Source: Pseudonocardia sp. EC080619-01
GTDB taxonomy: Bacteria > Actinomycetota > Actinomycetes > Mycobacteriales > Pseudonocardiaceae
Direction: 5' to 3'
Length of the DNA stretch: 64,000 nucleotides
NCBI RefSeq assembly: GCF_001420995.1
Contig: NZ_CP012186.1
Coordinates: 31,378-95,377, forward strand
Shown here: piece after piece, positions 1-8,984 of the stretch
How positions within the stretch are numbered: the first letter of the stretch is position 1
How the letters are laid out: each line of letters begins with the position of its first letter
Position numbers and translations under genes: made by a program
Notes under the pieces: generated by a model
What the model was told of the DNA's origin: nothing
The model's input: only the letters and a program-made list of their open reading frames with translations
The model's database searches: none

Positions 1-961
1 GCGTGTCGATCCCGAGATCGACGTAGCGTTGGATCTGGCGACGGCACTCCGCAGGATCCCCCACAACGAAACCGGCGGACTCGTTGAGCATGAAGTCCGG
101 GTCGTGGAAGTCGATATCCTTGACCGCGCCCATGTACTGGTAATCGGCGGAGAGCTTGGAGAGCCGCTCGTAGGCCCCCAGAGCGTTCTTCGCGTAGGAG
201 AGAGCCGGCGGAACCTCTGCCATCGCCTCGTCCATGGACTCCAGACACACCGCGGACCCAAAAATCATCACCGACTTGCTGCGGTGGGTGGGCAGCTGGT
301 GCTCAGTGTTGTCGAACGTCTCATCGTAGACCTCCAGAGCGTTCTTGATGTAGCCGAAGCCCATGAAGCTCGACGAGCTGATCACCCCGATGCCCTTCTC
401 GGCCGCCTCGCGGTGGGTGTTCGGGCTGGTCGCCGCCACCGAGATCGGCGGGTGCGGGCGCTGGAAGGGCTTGGGGATGAGAGAGCGCGGGGGGACCTTG
501 TAGTACTTTCCGACGAAGGAGAACGGGTCATCGAGGAAGGCCGCCCGAAGGAGGTCGACCCCTTCAGACCACTGTGCCTTGTTCTCCTCGACCCCGACCT
601 CGAAGGCGTGCAGTGCGAGGTTAGTGTTGCCGCGTCCGGTCCCGAGCTCGACGCGACCGCCGGAGAGGATGTCCTCGGTGGCGACGCGCTCGGCTACCCG
701 GAGCGGGTGGTTGAACTGTGTGGGCATCAGAGTGATAGCGTGGAGAAACTTGATCCTGCTGGTCAGGGCCATCGCGTAGGGAAAGATCGTCTCGGGGGCC
801 GAGGTCGAAATCCCTCCGATCGCGAAGTGCTGCTCCGAGGTTCCGCAGACGTCGAACCCCATCTTCTCGGCGAGCAAGATCTCGTCGATCAGGTCGACGT
901 AGCGCTGCCGGTGGCTCTCCCCCGGGGCGCACTCCCCCTCACTGATGAACCCGAACCTCAT
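1..961 (-). CDS. LLM-class flavin-dependent oxidoreductase, partial at window edge
   Basis: The minus strand is open from an ATG at 961 to the left edge, about 320 codons, and encodes a bacterial-luciferase-like monooxygenase of the TIM-barrel type that uses reduced FMN. Recognisable stretches are the start MRFGFISEGE, the EQHF motif near residue 44, the RVELGTGRG loop near residue 104 and the late VGDPAEC segment typical of the family end. A purine-rich GGAGAGG lies directly upstream of the ATG, supporting this start. The C-terminal few residues fall outside the window. Substrate cannot be assigned; the family covers F420- and FMN-dependent oxidations of alkanes, sulfonates and other small molecules. 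Upstream lies only IS debris, so no operon partner is visible. Confidence 0.85.
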   Translation of the reverse strand, partial: MRFGFISEGECAPGESHRQRYVDLIDEILLAEKMGFDVCGTSEQHFAIGGISTSAPETIFPYAMALTSRIKFLHAITLMPTQFNHPLRVAERVATEDILSGGRVELGTGRGNTNLALHAFEVGVEENKAQWSEGVDLLRAAFLDDPFSFVGKYYKVPPRSLIPKPFQRPHPPISVAATSPNTHREAAEKGIGVISSSSFMGFGYIKNALEVYDETFDNTEHQLPTHRSKSVMIFGSAVCLESMDEAMAEVPPALSYAKNALGAYERLSKLSADYQYMGAVKDIDFHDPDFMLNESAGFVVGDPAECRRQIQRYVDLGIDT

Positions 962-1220
962 GACCTCTCCATTCTACTAACTGATTAACAAAATCTAGGA
1001 TAGGTGCGTCGCCTCGCCGCTGTCAACGGATGGATCGGCAGACCTGCGCCTGCGCGACCACGAGCTGGGAACGAGGGACACCAGCCTCCCAGCCCCCGCG
1101 GCGAGCCAAGCGGCGCGAGTGATCCACTTGTAGAACCAGGACACCGCCACCGCATCGAGAGCAGGTGTCCCGGGGACGGGCTGTGGGGTCGCTCGGGGCC
1201 CTTGTCATCGGGGTTCCCGA

Positions 1221-1273
1221 CTAGTACTTCAGCCGCATTTCGTTAGGTGGTCTTCCGATAGGGTCCGATCTTG
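1221..1273 (+). mobile_element. orphan 5' end of an IS701-family element
   Basis: Begins with CTAG and continues TACTTCAGCCGCATTTCGTT, matching the terminal repeat TACTCCAGCCGCAGTTCGTT at 54274. CTAG is the expected 4-bp target of IS701 elements and also sits at 54270-54273. The segment carries a ribosome-binding-like AGGG and stops at CTTG, exactly where ISA copy 1 begins. No transposase follows here: the body of the element is 53 kb away at 54270-55631. Confidence 0.8.
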
Positions 1274-1305
1274 TGAACCGTCCTGGGTCTGCGAGAGGCT
1301 GAGGT

Positions 1306-2178
1306 TCAGGCCACCGCACCCTGTTGGGCGATGGATGTAGCGTACACCATTTCTCGTTCGATCGGCGACATATAGTCAATGGAGGAGTGGAGCCTCACAC
1401 TGTTGTACCAGTGAACCCACTCCGCGGTCTCTCGCTCCACCTCACGAAGACCGATCCAGTTCCGAGAATGAGCATACGGAACGATGAGCTCTGACTTGTA
1501 CAGGCCGATCGTGGACTCCATCAGCGCGTTGTCCAGCGCGTCACCGACGGTGCCGATCGAGCCGGCGATACCAGCCTCGGCGAGTTGCTCGGTGAACGCC
1601 AGAGACGTATATTGAGACCCGGCATCCGAATGATGAATAAGACCCTCGGAGGTGAACTCGCTGATCGCCCGTTGGCGAGTGGACAACGCCTGCGCCAAGG
1701 CCCCGGAGACGAGATCGGTGGTCTTACTCATCGACGCCTTCCATCCGAGGATTCTGCGGGAGTAGACGTCGGTCACGAACGACACGTAGCAGAACCCGGA
1801 GGCGGTCCACACATACGTGAAATCCACGACCCACAGCGCATCCGGTCGAGTCGGCGCCGCCCACGCCCGCTTGACCAGGTCAGGATGGCGGGCTGCGCGC
1901 TGATCACGGGTCGTCGTGGCCGTGTGGTGGACCCCGCGGCGCACGCCCTGGATCCCGGCGACACGCATCAATCGGCCCATCTGGTCCCGCCCGACCCGGA
2001 GCCCTTCCCGCCGCGCCGCACGCCACATCTTCCGCACCCCGTACACACACCTGTTCTTCCGATAGATATCCACAATCCGATTCACCAGATACGCCTCATC
2101 CAACTGGCGATCGGTCACCGGCCGGGACCGCCAGCGATAATACGTCTGCGGGGCGACCTGCACACCGTGTTCGGACAA
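1306..2178 (-). CDS. ISA copy 1 transposase OrfB (IS3 family, DDE integrase core)
   Basis: A 290-residue rve-type integrase core. D, D and E can be placed in VVDFTYVW, HHSDAGSQYT and DNALMESTIGLYKSE; an HTH_21-like N-terminal part precedes them. The listed start is TTG (MSEHGVQVAP); the frame stays open upstream through residues such as RFGVEPICAVL, so the native N-terminus is probably made by frameshifting from orfA or by an upstream non-ATG start. Cuts and joins the ISA ends. Confidence 0.9.
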   Translation of the reverse strand: MSEHGVQVAPQTYYRWRSRPVTDRQLDEAYLVNRIVDIYRKNRCVYGVRKMWRAARREGLRVGRDQMGRLMRVAGIQGVRRGVHHTATTTRDQRAARHPDLVKRAWAAPTRPDALWVVDFTYVWTASGFCYVSFVTDVYSRRILGWKASMSKTTDLVSGALAQALSTRQRAISEFTSEGLIHHSDAGSQYTSLAFTEQLAEAGIAGSIGTVGDALDNALMESTIGLYKSELIVPYAHSRNWIGLREVERETAEWVHWYNSVRLHSSIDYMSPIEREMVYATSIAQQGAVA

Positions 2179-2237
2179 AACGGCACAGATCGGCTCGACC
2201 CCGAAACGGCTTCGATGTTCGTGAACGAACAGAAGTC

Positions 2238-2570
2238 TTACCTGAGTCGACGGTCCAGCTCCGCCTGCGCGAAAAACGCCGAAGCAGTCTTCAGAATCTC
2301 ATTCGCCCGCCGCAGCTCGGCATTTTCTGCACGAAGCCGTCGCAACTCGGCCGCTGCGTCATCGCCACCCGCCGCCGAGCCAACCCCGGAACCGGAATCG
2401 CGCTCTTCGGCCTCGACCCAATTGCGGATCGTCGCCGGGTTCACATCCAACAGCTCACCGACGTGCCGGCGCGCGGCCAGCTTCGACTCCCCGTGATCAC
2501 GCAGACGGTCAAGATAGAGGCGGACCGCGCGGGCACGGGTCTCCTCATCGAACTTCCGAGGTGCTCCCAC
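2238..2570 (-). CDS. ISA copy 1 OrfA (IS3 family helix-turn-helix)
   Basis: A 110-residue protein beginning MGAPRKFDEETRARAVRLY. It has the usual IS3 OrfA build: a helix-turn-helix in the first 60 residues, then a leucine-rich coiled coil (ELRRLRAENAELRRANEIL) that mediates dimerisation. It lies just inside the element end, with the start 54 bp from the terminal repeat tip, and precedes orfB. Confidence 0.9.
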   Translation of the reverse strand: MGAPRKFDEETRARAVRLYLDRLRDHGESKLAARRHVGELLDVNPATIRNWVEAEERDSGSGVGSAAGGDDAAAELRRLRAENAELRRANEILKTASAFFAQAELDRRLR

Positions 2571-2623
2571 AGCTCCAGTCTCCTTGCTGGATCAGGAGCC
2601 TCTCCACCACCCAGGACGGTTCA

Positions 2624-4102
2624 GTGCGCCTCGCCGCTGCGGCGACCCGGCCCAGCGTCACCACCGAGGTCAGCCACCCCGGGGCCAGGGGAGTGCTGGC
2701 GCCCGGGCGGGTGGAACGGCTGCCCGTGCGGCGGTGCGGGACTTGGCTGGGCCGGTCGGTGGTCGGCCCGGTGATCGGTACCGACTGCTATGCGCCGCAT
2801 CGGGACGTGATCGGGCTGGTGGCACCGCCGCAGACCGGCAAGACGGCGTTGATGGGCCACCACATCCTCGATCACGACGGCCCGCTGGTGGCGACCTCGA
2901 CCAAACCCGACCTGTACAACTACTGCGCCGGGCGCCGGGCCGAGCAGGGCCCGGTGTGGCTGTTCAACCCCGAGCAGCTCGGCGACATGGGGTCGTCGGT
3001 GTGGTGGTCGCCGGTGTCAGGCTGCGCCGACCCGCAGATCGCGGCGGTCCGCGCCGGGCTGCTGGTGGGCGGTGTGTCGGCGAGCGAGAACGGTGGCGAT
3101 CGCTGGGACCAGTGGTCGGTCAGCGTGCTCACCGCGCTGCTGATGGCCGCAGATCTGTCCGGGCGCGACATGACCACCGTGGCGCGGTGGGTGTTCTCCC
3201 CGACCAGCGATGCGCGCAGCGGGGGAGCCGGGCAGGCCCTGGAAGTGTTGGGCCGCAACCCCGACGGGCGAGTCCCGGAAGGAACGGTGGACGCTCTGCG
3301 GCAGGTCCTGGCCACCGATGCCCGCAAGACCCGCGATTCGATCTTCATGACCTTGTCGGAAGCAGTGAAGTTCATGACCGACCCGCAGGTCGCAGCCCTG
3401 GTCACCGGTAGTGGCGGCGGCCAGGAACTCGACGCCGAACAGCTCGTCTCCGGCCGCGGATCGCTGTTCGTGGTCGGTTCGGACCGCGAGCACGCCTCGA
3501 TCGCGCCGCTGCTGGCGGCGATGACCGGGCACCTGTTCGAGACGGCCAAGCGGGTCGCGTCGTCGCGGCCGAAGGGGCGGTTGGATCCGCCACTGGGCCT
3601 GTTCCTCGACGAGGCCGCGTTGATCACCCCGGTGCCATTGGATCGATGGGTCGCCGACGCCGGGGGCCGGGGGATCCACATCGAGTGGGCGGTGCAGTCG
3701 CCGTCCCAGCTCGCCCAGCGCTGGGGAGCCAAGGGCGGGGAGACGATCTGGAACGCCACCAACGCCAAGCTCATCTTCGGGGGGCTGTCGCTGCGCGAGG
3801 ACCTGGAGAAGGCCTCGGTGCTGTGCGGGGACCGGCACGAGCCGGTGCCCACCGGCGGCGGTGAGGAGCGCTACGAGAAGGTGCGGGTGTGCCCGGTCGA
3901 CCGGGTACGCACGATCCCACAGTGGCACGCGCTGCTGATCCATCGCGCCACGCCGGCGACGGTGGTGCGGATCAGCCCAGTGTGGGAACGGTCTGATCTG
4001 CGTCCGCCACCTGCGATCATCGCGCAGGGCCCCGGTGCGGCTCGTGTGGCCGTTACTCCCGCCGTACAGGGACCGGACCAGCCACCGCCGCCGTGTCGCT
4101 GA
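2624..4102 (+). pseudogene. VirD4/TraG-type conjugative coupling ATPase, 5' end removed by ISA
   Basis: About 490 residues of a type IV secretion coupling protein, which would pump the DNA-relaxase complex into the mating channel at the membrane. Walker A is APPQTGKTAL near 2830; Walker B is GLFLDEAALI near 3600; the TraM-recognition C-terminal region follows (RGIHIEWAVQS, then NATNAKLIFGG). The native start and any N-terminal membrane helices are absent: the frame emerges directly from the ISA end at 2623. The missing part was not found elsewhere in the window. The frame runs intact to TGA at 4100-4102. Confidence in the family is high; function is presumably lost unless a start inside ISA is used. 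Confidence 0.85.
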
Positions 4103-4123
4103 GACGAGAGGAGAACGGTCACC

Positions 4124-5026
4124 GTGACCAGCGATGGCCCCGCCCCGCCACAGGAGGGGGCACGGCCCGCGGCGGGCAGGGCCCGACCGTGGGCACTGGA
4201 GGTGGGTGAGCAGCTGCGCCAGGCGCAGCGACAGCTCGACACCACGTCACGAAAGGGCGATGAGACCGCCGGTCACGTCGCCGAGATCGCTGACATCCTC
4301 GGCCGGATGAGCCCCCGGCTCGACGACGTCGAGCAGGGTGTCGCTGCGCTCGGTGGTGCGGTCGAAGCGGCTGCGGCTGCGGCTGGGGCGGGCGCGGACG
4401 AGGCTGAGGACGAGGCGCTGTCGCTGACCCCGGCGCTGCGCTGGTCGCAGCTGGACCGAGACGACAAGCACGCGGCGTGGGACACCCTGTCCGGGTTCGT
4501 GTCCGAGGTGCTCAACAGCGACTACCAGCTCACGCGTCTCGAGCTACCGGACTGCTGGCCGGTACATCCGCGTGCGGTGCGTGAGCTCGCGTGGCTGCGC
4601 ACCCTCTACATCTCCTCCAGCACGGTCGGGACCCGCCCCGAGCTGGTGGCCGAGTGGCACGTCCGCTGGCTCCCCGCCGCGATCACCAACCTGGCCGTGG
4701 CCATCGACCGGCGCGAGTGCGCCCCGGGCAAGCATCGACTGACCGAAGAGGAACGGCGCCAGTACGACGACGCCGCGCAGCAGGCCGAGCGCGCCGGCCA
4801 GACCCCTCCGGCGCTGACCTCTGAGGGCGGCGTCGATCGGCCGCGCTACCTGCCGGCACGGTTCCCGCCGTTGCGCGGCCACGACCCGAGCTACGGCGCA
4901 GCGTCAAATCGCCCGCAGCTGCTCGACGCCGAGACACCGCCCCCGCCGAGCCGACCGGAGCACTGGTGGGAGTTCTTCCTCGACGCCCGCTTGGCCGACA
5001 TCGGTGACGACGCCCCCGACACCTGA
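4124..5026 (+). CDS. conjugation-associated protein with DUF4913-like domain
   Basis: A 300-residue soluble protein starting at GTG with GAGAGGAG upstream, 21 bp after the coupling ATPase, so probably the same operon. Residues about 30-85 look coiled-coil (GEQLRQAQRQLDTT, then VEQGVAALGGAVEAAAA). Residues about 110-195 carry a W-rich segment with CWPVHPRAVRELAWLR and WHVRWLPAAI, resembling DUF4913 domains found beside TraG-like genes in actinobacterial plasmids. The C-terminus is proline-rich. No catalytic motif is seen. A scaffold or regulatory role in transfer is inference from position. Confidence 0.6.
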   Translation: MTSDGPAPPQEGARPAAGRARPWALEVGEQLRQAQRQLDTTSRKGDETAGHVAEIADILGRMSPRLDDVEQGVAALGGAVEAAAAAAGAGADEAEDEALSLTPALRWSQLDRDDKHAAWDTLSGFVSEVLNSDYQLTRLELPDCWPVHPRAVRELAWLRTLYISSSTVGTRPELVAEWHVRWLPAAITNLAVAIDRRECAPGKHRLTEEERRQYDDAAQQAERAGQTPPALTSEGGVDRPRYLPARFPPLRGHDPSYGAASNRPQLLDAETPPPPSRPEHWWEFFLDARLADIGDDAPDT

Positions 5027-5111
5027 CAAGGGTGACCGTCTCGATCCAGTAATAGGCGAGCGCCGATGCGAGAGTGCTCGGCCTGTTCTCCTGGGTGGCC
5101 GTTAGGCCAAG

Positions 5112-6090
5112 CTAGGGGACGTCGGCAGCTCGCAGTGCGTCGAGGGTGCGATCGGGACGTAGGCCTCTCCAGGATGGGTGGCGGAATCGGCCCTCGCGGG
5201 TGCGCTGGCGGTAGGCGATCTCGCCGATCAGGCCGGGGCGGGCCCATCGCAGGCGGTCGGCGGGTGTGGCGCCGGCCCAGCGTGAGCCGCGGTGGGCCGG
5301 GAGCTCGATGGGCGGGCCGTCCTGTTGGCGGGCGTTCAGCAGGTCGAGGAGCTGCTGTCGTGTGGCGGTGGTGAAGCCGGTTCCGACCTCTCCGGCGTAG
5401 CGCAGCGTTCCGGTGTCGTCGGGGAGCCCGATGACCAGGGCTCCGAGCGTGCCTCGGTGGCGGGTGGCTGGGGCCCAGCCGAGGACGGCGACTTCGCAGG
5501 TGTGGCGGATGGCGTGCTTGATCCAGGCTCGGCTGCGGCGGCCGGGTTCGTAGCGGGAGCTGAGGCGTTTGGCCACGACTCCTTCGAGTCCCTGGGTCTG
5601 CACCGCTGCGAGGACATCGTCGGCGGCGACGTCGGTGAAGTGGGTGGGCACCGCGAGCCGGCCGGGCGTGGTGAGCTGGAGCTTGTCGAGCAGGCTCCGT
5701 CGGTGGCTGTAGGGCTGGTCGAGCTGTGAGAGCTCGTCGACGCGCAGGACGTCGAACACCATCAGCGACACCGGGACGGACTCGACCAGGGCGGGGGAGG
5801 GATATGTGCGGTGCAGCCGCTGCTGCAGGAGTTCGAAGTCGCTGACGCCGTGGTCGTCGAGCGCGACGATCTCGGTGTCGAGCAGCAGCCCGGGTGACAG
5901 TCTGAGCTGCGCGAGCTCGGGGTAGTCCGCGGTCAGGTCGCGCCGGTTGCGGGACCGGAGCTGAACCCCCCTGTGCGGTGGTGGCGGCGATCGCGCGGAT
6001 GCCGTCCCACTTGACCTCGTAGGCCCAGCCCTCGCCGTCAGGCAGTGCGCCGGCGGTGGCCAGCCTCGGCTCGACCCAGCCACCGTCCAT
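5112..6090 (-). pseudogene. ATP-dependent DNA ligase (LigD-ligase-domain type), one-base frameshift
   Basis: Start ATG at 6090 gives MDGGWVEPRLATAGALP, then YEVKWDGIRA, which holds the adenylated lysine of motif I. The frame then shifts at a run of six G residues (minus strand, about 5976-5981). Removing one G joins it to RSRNRRDLTADYPEL, LDTEIVALDD, EGVVAKRLSSRY and WIKHAI, the remaining nucleotidyltransferase motifs, ending at 5112. Repaired length is about 325 residues, normal for a stand-alone ligase domain used in non-homologous end joining; no Ku or polymerase gene is adjacent. Either a genuine frameshift or a homopolymer error. Confidence 0.75.
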
Positions 6091-6169
6091 CCCCGCATCA
6101 TCACGCCGGACTGGCCAGCTCGCCACGGCACCGGCCCTGCAGCCGCTCAACGGGTGAGCTGCGCCTCGA

Positions 6170-6394
6170 TCAGTGTGCGTCGCCCTGGCGACGGACCCAG
6201 TGGGCGAGCAGCGGGCTGGGTACCTCGGCGTGCACGATCGGGACACCGTCGAGTTCATCGAGATCGGGGAGAAGGTCGGGCGGCAGGACCCAGGTGACGT
6301 CGTCGGCCAGGTCGTGGCGGCGCAGACGGGACAGAACGGGTCGGCCCGCGCACAACGAGCGGGCGACGACCTGCTGGTCGGCTTCCGTGCTCAT
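6170..6394 (-). CDS. small hypothetical protein (74 aa)
   Basis: Starts MSTEADQQVVARSL and contains CAGRPVLSRLRRHDLADDVT. Its ATG overlaps the TGA of the upstream small gene (ATGA), so the two are translationally coupled. No family recognised. A second, altered version of its central part lies at 9464-9597 upstream of another plasmid gene, so this pair is a duplicated local module. Confidence 0.5.
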   Translation of the reverse strand: MSTEADQQVVARSLCAGRPVLSRLRRHDLADDVTWVLPPDLLPDLDELDGVPIVHAEVPSPLLAHWVRRQGDAH

Positions 6395-6546
6395 GGCGCC
6401 AGTGTGGGCCGGGCGGTGCCGATTCCGGCGGCGACGCGCGGGCACAGCTGCCCACCGGTGCAGGCGGGATCGCCGATGACGCAGCTCGGATCGCACCAGT
6501 AATCAGTGCAGGTCACCGCGTGATACCGCCGCTGGGTCCAGCTCAC
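6391..6546 (-). CDS. small Cys-rich hypothetical protein (51 aa)
   Basis: Starts at GTG 6546 (VSWTQRRYHAV). The core CTDYWCDPSCVIGDPAC is dense in cysteines, suggesting a small zinc-binding fold. It ends overlapping the next gene by ATGA. Short conserved proteins of this type are frequent on actinobacterial plasmids; function unknown. The start is uncertain because no clear ribosome-binding site is present. Confidence 0.45.
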   Translation of the reverse strand: MSWTQRRYHAVTCTDYWCDPSCVIGDPACTGGQLCPRVAAGIGTARPTLAP

Positions 6547-6913
6547 AGCCGCAGCGTGGCACGGGGGACCGACAGTCTCACTGTGTGCTCGTGGACCTTC
6601 GCCACGTTGGTGGCCTTCCACATTGTCCGAACGCGGCGCCAGGGCGGGCCGTGTCGGTCCGCCGTGAGGCCGGCTTAGCGGAGCCCTGTCGCCCAAGCAC
6701 CGATGAGAGTCCGGGGCCGGTGGTGCAGGCACGTACTCGCGCCGAGTGACTTCCCGGCCTGGTCAGAGGCCTGCTGACTCCAGTGAAGGCAACGAGTGAC
6801 GCAGATCACGTCTCTGATCGCGTGGGGTGACAGGCGGTCTCTGCATGCGATGCCGAACGGCGGGTGAAACTCGGAGTACCGGCCAGAGAGACCGGGTGAG
6901 TATTATCTCCAAC
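6547..6913. other. intergenic stretch
   Basis: 367 bp between divergently read small genes and the sigma-like gene. The only notable content is GGCACGGGGGACCGACA (6556-6572), repeated near 9610 as part of the duplicated module. No convincing gene or hairpin. Confidence 0.4.
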
Positions 6914-7756
6914 ATGGCAAACGGGGTGCGCGTCCGTCCGGACGCTCCGGGGCCGAGGACGGACCAGGGCGTCGTCCTCGAAGACCCCGCGGCACGCCTC
7001 ACGTCCGCCGGCGAGCCCCCCCAGATCGACAAGGACCAGGCCCGGCTCGTCGAGCTCAAGGCTGCCGGGCTCACCGGCCCGGTGTGGGATCAGTTCGTGG
7101 ACGAGCTGTGGGCCGACGCGTACCCGATCCTGATCGCCGGACTGCGCGACGGCCGGATCTTCTCCTGGTGCTTCGAGAAGAACGTGATGGTCAACCCCAG
7201 CACGGAGGACCGCCGGATCCTGCACAGCAGTGCGGAGGACCGGATCTCTCTCGCCATCGACACCCTGCTGGTCGCGACCCCGAAGTTCCGCGATGACGTC
7301 CTGGCCAAGGACCGATGGAAGCCCGGGCGGGGCGCGACGTTGATGACCTTCTTCGTGAACCACGCCCTGTTCCACTTTCAGCCGCTGTTCCGCGCCTGGG
7401 TCGGCGAGCGTGAACATCGGCTCGACCGGTTCGGATACAACCTGGACTCGCGCGAAGCCGCCCGAGCACTGATGCGTGGGGCGATCGACCGACCCGACCC
7501 CGAGCTGCGAGCGCTGACCGAGGACACGGTCGAACGGATCCTGCGGGGCCGCAGCGGCCGCGACATCGTCGTCTGCCAGTTGATCAAGGCGGGCTACTCC
7601 CAGGGGGAGATCGCCGACATGATCGGAGGGTCGGTCCGGGCGGTCGAGGGCACCATGGCCCGTCTCCGCCGGCACGCCCGCAACCTCGCCCGACGCGGCG
7701 TGATCACGATGCCCGGGATCGCCCCGGACCTGGTCACGACGCGGAGGGCCTCGTGA
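6914..7756 (+). CDS. RNA polymerase sigma-factor-like DNA-binding protein
   Basis: From ATG 6914 (MANGVRVRPD), 280 residues. The last third carries a sigma-region-4-like helix-turn-helix: GYSQGEIADMIGGSVRAVEG followed by MARLRRHARNLAR. Upstream, TLMTFFVNHALFHFQPLFRAW resembles region 2 architecture, but no textbook -10 recognition motif can be read. An in-frame ATG at 6827 would add 29 residues. It overlaps the next gene (GTGA at 7753-7756), so they form an operon. It could direct transcription of the neighbouring surface genes; that is inference. It may equally be a LuxR/sigma hybrid regulator. Confidence 0.6.
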   Translation: MANGVRVRPDAPGPRTDQGVVLEDPAARLTSAGEPPQIDKDQARLVELKAAGLTGPVWDQFVDELWADAYPILIAGLRDGRIFSWCFEKNVMVNPSTEDRRILHSSAEDRISLAIDTLLVATPKFRDDVLAKDRWKPGRGATLMTFFVNHALFHFQPLFRAWVGEREHRLDRFGYNLDSREAARALMRGAIDRPDPELRALTEDTVERILRGRSGRDIVVCQLIKAGYSQGEIADMIGGSVRAVEGTMARLRRHARNLARRGVITMPGIAPDLVTTRRAS

Positions 7757-8190
7757 AGCGCCGCTCGGGACAGTACGGAGTGGTCGCGCTGACGGTCCCA
7801 GGCGCGCTCGGCTGCTTCTGGTACCTGGTGCGGGAAGATGTGCCGGGCTGGGTGCTCCCGGCGACGATCGTCGTCGTCGCCGCCGCCGCGGTCCTGCAGA
7901 CCGCGCTGAGCATCATCGCGAACCTCATGCCGGTTAAGTCGACGGACAAGCTCGCGGCGATCGACCGGATTCTGCAGTACATGACCGATCGGCGCCGTGA
8001 TCGCGCGAAGGAGCGGCGGCACCGTCAGGCCCGCCGAGACCGTCGCGCCACGGCACGCCGGGAGGACAAGCGCCCACGTCAGCAGAACCGGCCCGTGCGC
8101 ACGGCGCCGGCGCCGGCCGACGGCACGCCTCCTGCCGTCCCCGAGCAGCGGGGGACAGCCGACGCAGAAGATGTGGCCCCGCGGGACTGA
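7753..8190 (+). CDS. small membrane protein with basic cytoplasmic tail
   Basis: GTG start overlaps the TGA of the sigma-like gene. 145 residues: two predicted membrane helices (about residues 9-26 and 32-58, the second VLPATIVVVAAAAVLQTAL), then a strongly Arg/Lys-rich segment (RRRDRAKERRHRQARRDRRA) and a Pro/Ala-rich tail. It may tether or anti-regulate the sigma-like protein, as many sigma genes are followed by a membrane partner, but no anti-sigma domain is visible. Confidence 0.55.
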   Translation: MKRRSGQYGVVALTVPGALGCFWYLVREDVPGWVLPATIVVVAAAAVLQTALSIIANLMPVKSTDKLAAIDRILQYMTDRRRDRAKERRHRQARRDRRATARREDKRPRQQNRPVRTAPAPADGTPPAVPEQRGTADAEDVAPRD

Positions 8191-8215
8191 GAGCCTCGGC
8201 CCTGGCGCCGCGCGC

Positions 8216-8794
8216 TCAAGCTCGCGCCGGGCCGCCGCCCGCGCTCAGCGCCAGGCCGGCCACGGTCAGCGCGTGTTCTCGACGGAGCTGGACTGCCACC
8301 GAGAGCACCCCGGTCGTCGTCACGGCGACGCCCGCCAGGACGGTTACCCAGAAAAAGCCACCGCCGACGGGCTGGAGCAGTAGTTGGCTCCACACCAGCA
8401 TGGTGATCGGGCCGAGGGTGATGAGCCCCCGCCGGCACTGGGCCGCCCGGGCCCGGGCATACAACGGCCATCCAGCGGCGGCCGCGGCTACGCCCCGCCG
8501 CAGCGACCGGTCGATCTCACGCCGCTGGCGCGGCTCGAGCTCGCGCAATGTCTTCGCGTAGCGGGCATCGTCCGGCCGGGGTGAGGCGGCCAGCTGCCAC
8601 GCGACGACCCCGACCACCGGCGCGACGATCAGCAGCACCCAGGCGAGCACGACCAGGTCGCTTCCGGCGGATCTCAGGTCGAAGGCGACGTCGATCGCCG
8701 ACCACAGCACCAGCCCCGTGACCACGACGATCCAGCTGCGCCACAGCAGCTGGCTTGTACCGGTCGGGGACTCCAGATCGTCGCCACCCATCAT
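8216..8794 (-). CDS. polytopic membrane protein of unknown function
   Basis: Chosen start ATG 8794 (MMGGDDLESP), with GAGGGAGGG about 8 bp upstream; an earlier ATG at 8812 is possible. About 192 residues with four hydrophobic segments: SWIVVVTGLVLWSAI, LVVLAWVLLIVAPVVGVVAW, a pair near residues 120-140, and FFWVTVLAGVAVTTTGVLSV. A charged loop (RELEPRQRREIDRSLRR) lies between the pairs. Convergent with the preceding gene. No family recognised. Confidence 0.5.
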   Translation of the reverse strand: MMGGDDLESPTGTSQLLWRSWIVVVTGLVLWSAIDVAFDLRSAGSDLVVLAWVLLIVAPVVGVVAWQLAASPRPDDARYAKTLRELEPRQRREIDRSLRRGVAAAAAGWPLYARARAAQCRRGLITLGPITMLVWSQLLLQPVGGGFFWVTVLAGVAVTTTGVLSVAVQLRREHALTVAGLALSAGGGPARA

Positions 8795-8984
8795 CCTGCG
8801 GCCCTCCCTCATGCCCCATCACGCTCATCGGGCGGCTCCCGACGAGCGATGGCGAGGCCACCGCCCCCGGTCCATGCACCCAGGCACTACTCACCCTGCC
8901 GTACACCACCCAGGATGCGCTGCAGCCCGGCGATCGGGTCAAGAAACCGGGTCGACCCCGACACCGGGCGGTTCGTTCGCCGCC

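Larger units (their letters stand above)
1274..2623 (-). mobile_element. ISA copy 1, 1350-bp IS3-family element
   Basis: Ends are TGAACCGTCCTGGGT at 1274 and its inverse ACCCAGGACGGTTCA ending at 2623. Two transposase frames read leftward. The element appears identical to 22947-24296 and to 55632-56981. Flanks are CTTG on the left and GTGC on the right, so it has no target duplication of its own. The left CTTG instead matches the outer flank of copy 3, a sign of recombination between copies. Confidence 0.93.

Noticed and set aside
29..988. Plus-strand open frame of about 320 codons over the first kilobase
   Set aside because: It is the antisense of the luciferase-like monooxygenase; its translation has no recognisable motif whereas the minus strand has a ribosome-binding site and family motifs.
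962..1000. Possible operator CTAACTGATTAAC before the monooxygenase
   Set aside because: Not a true palindrome and no regulator gene nearby; too little to call.
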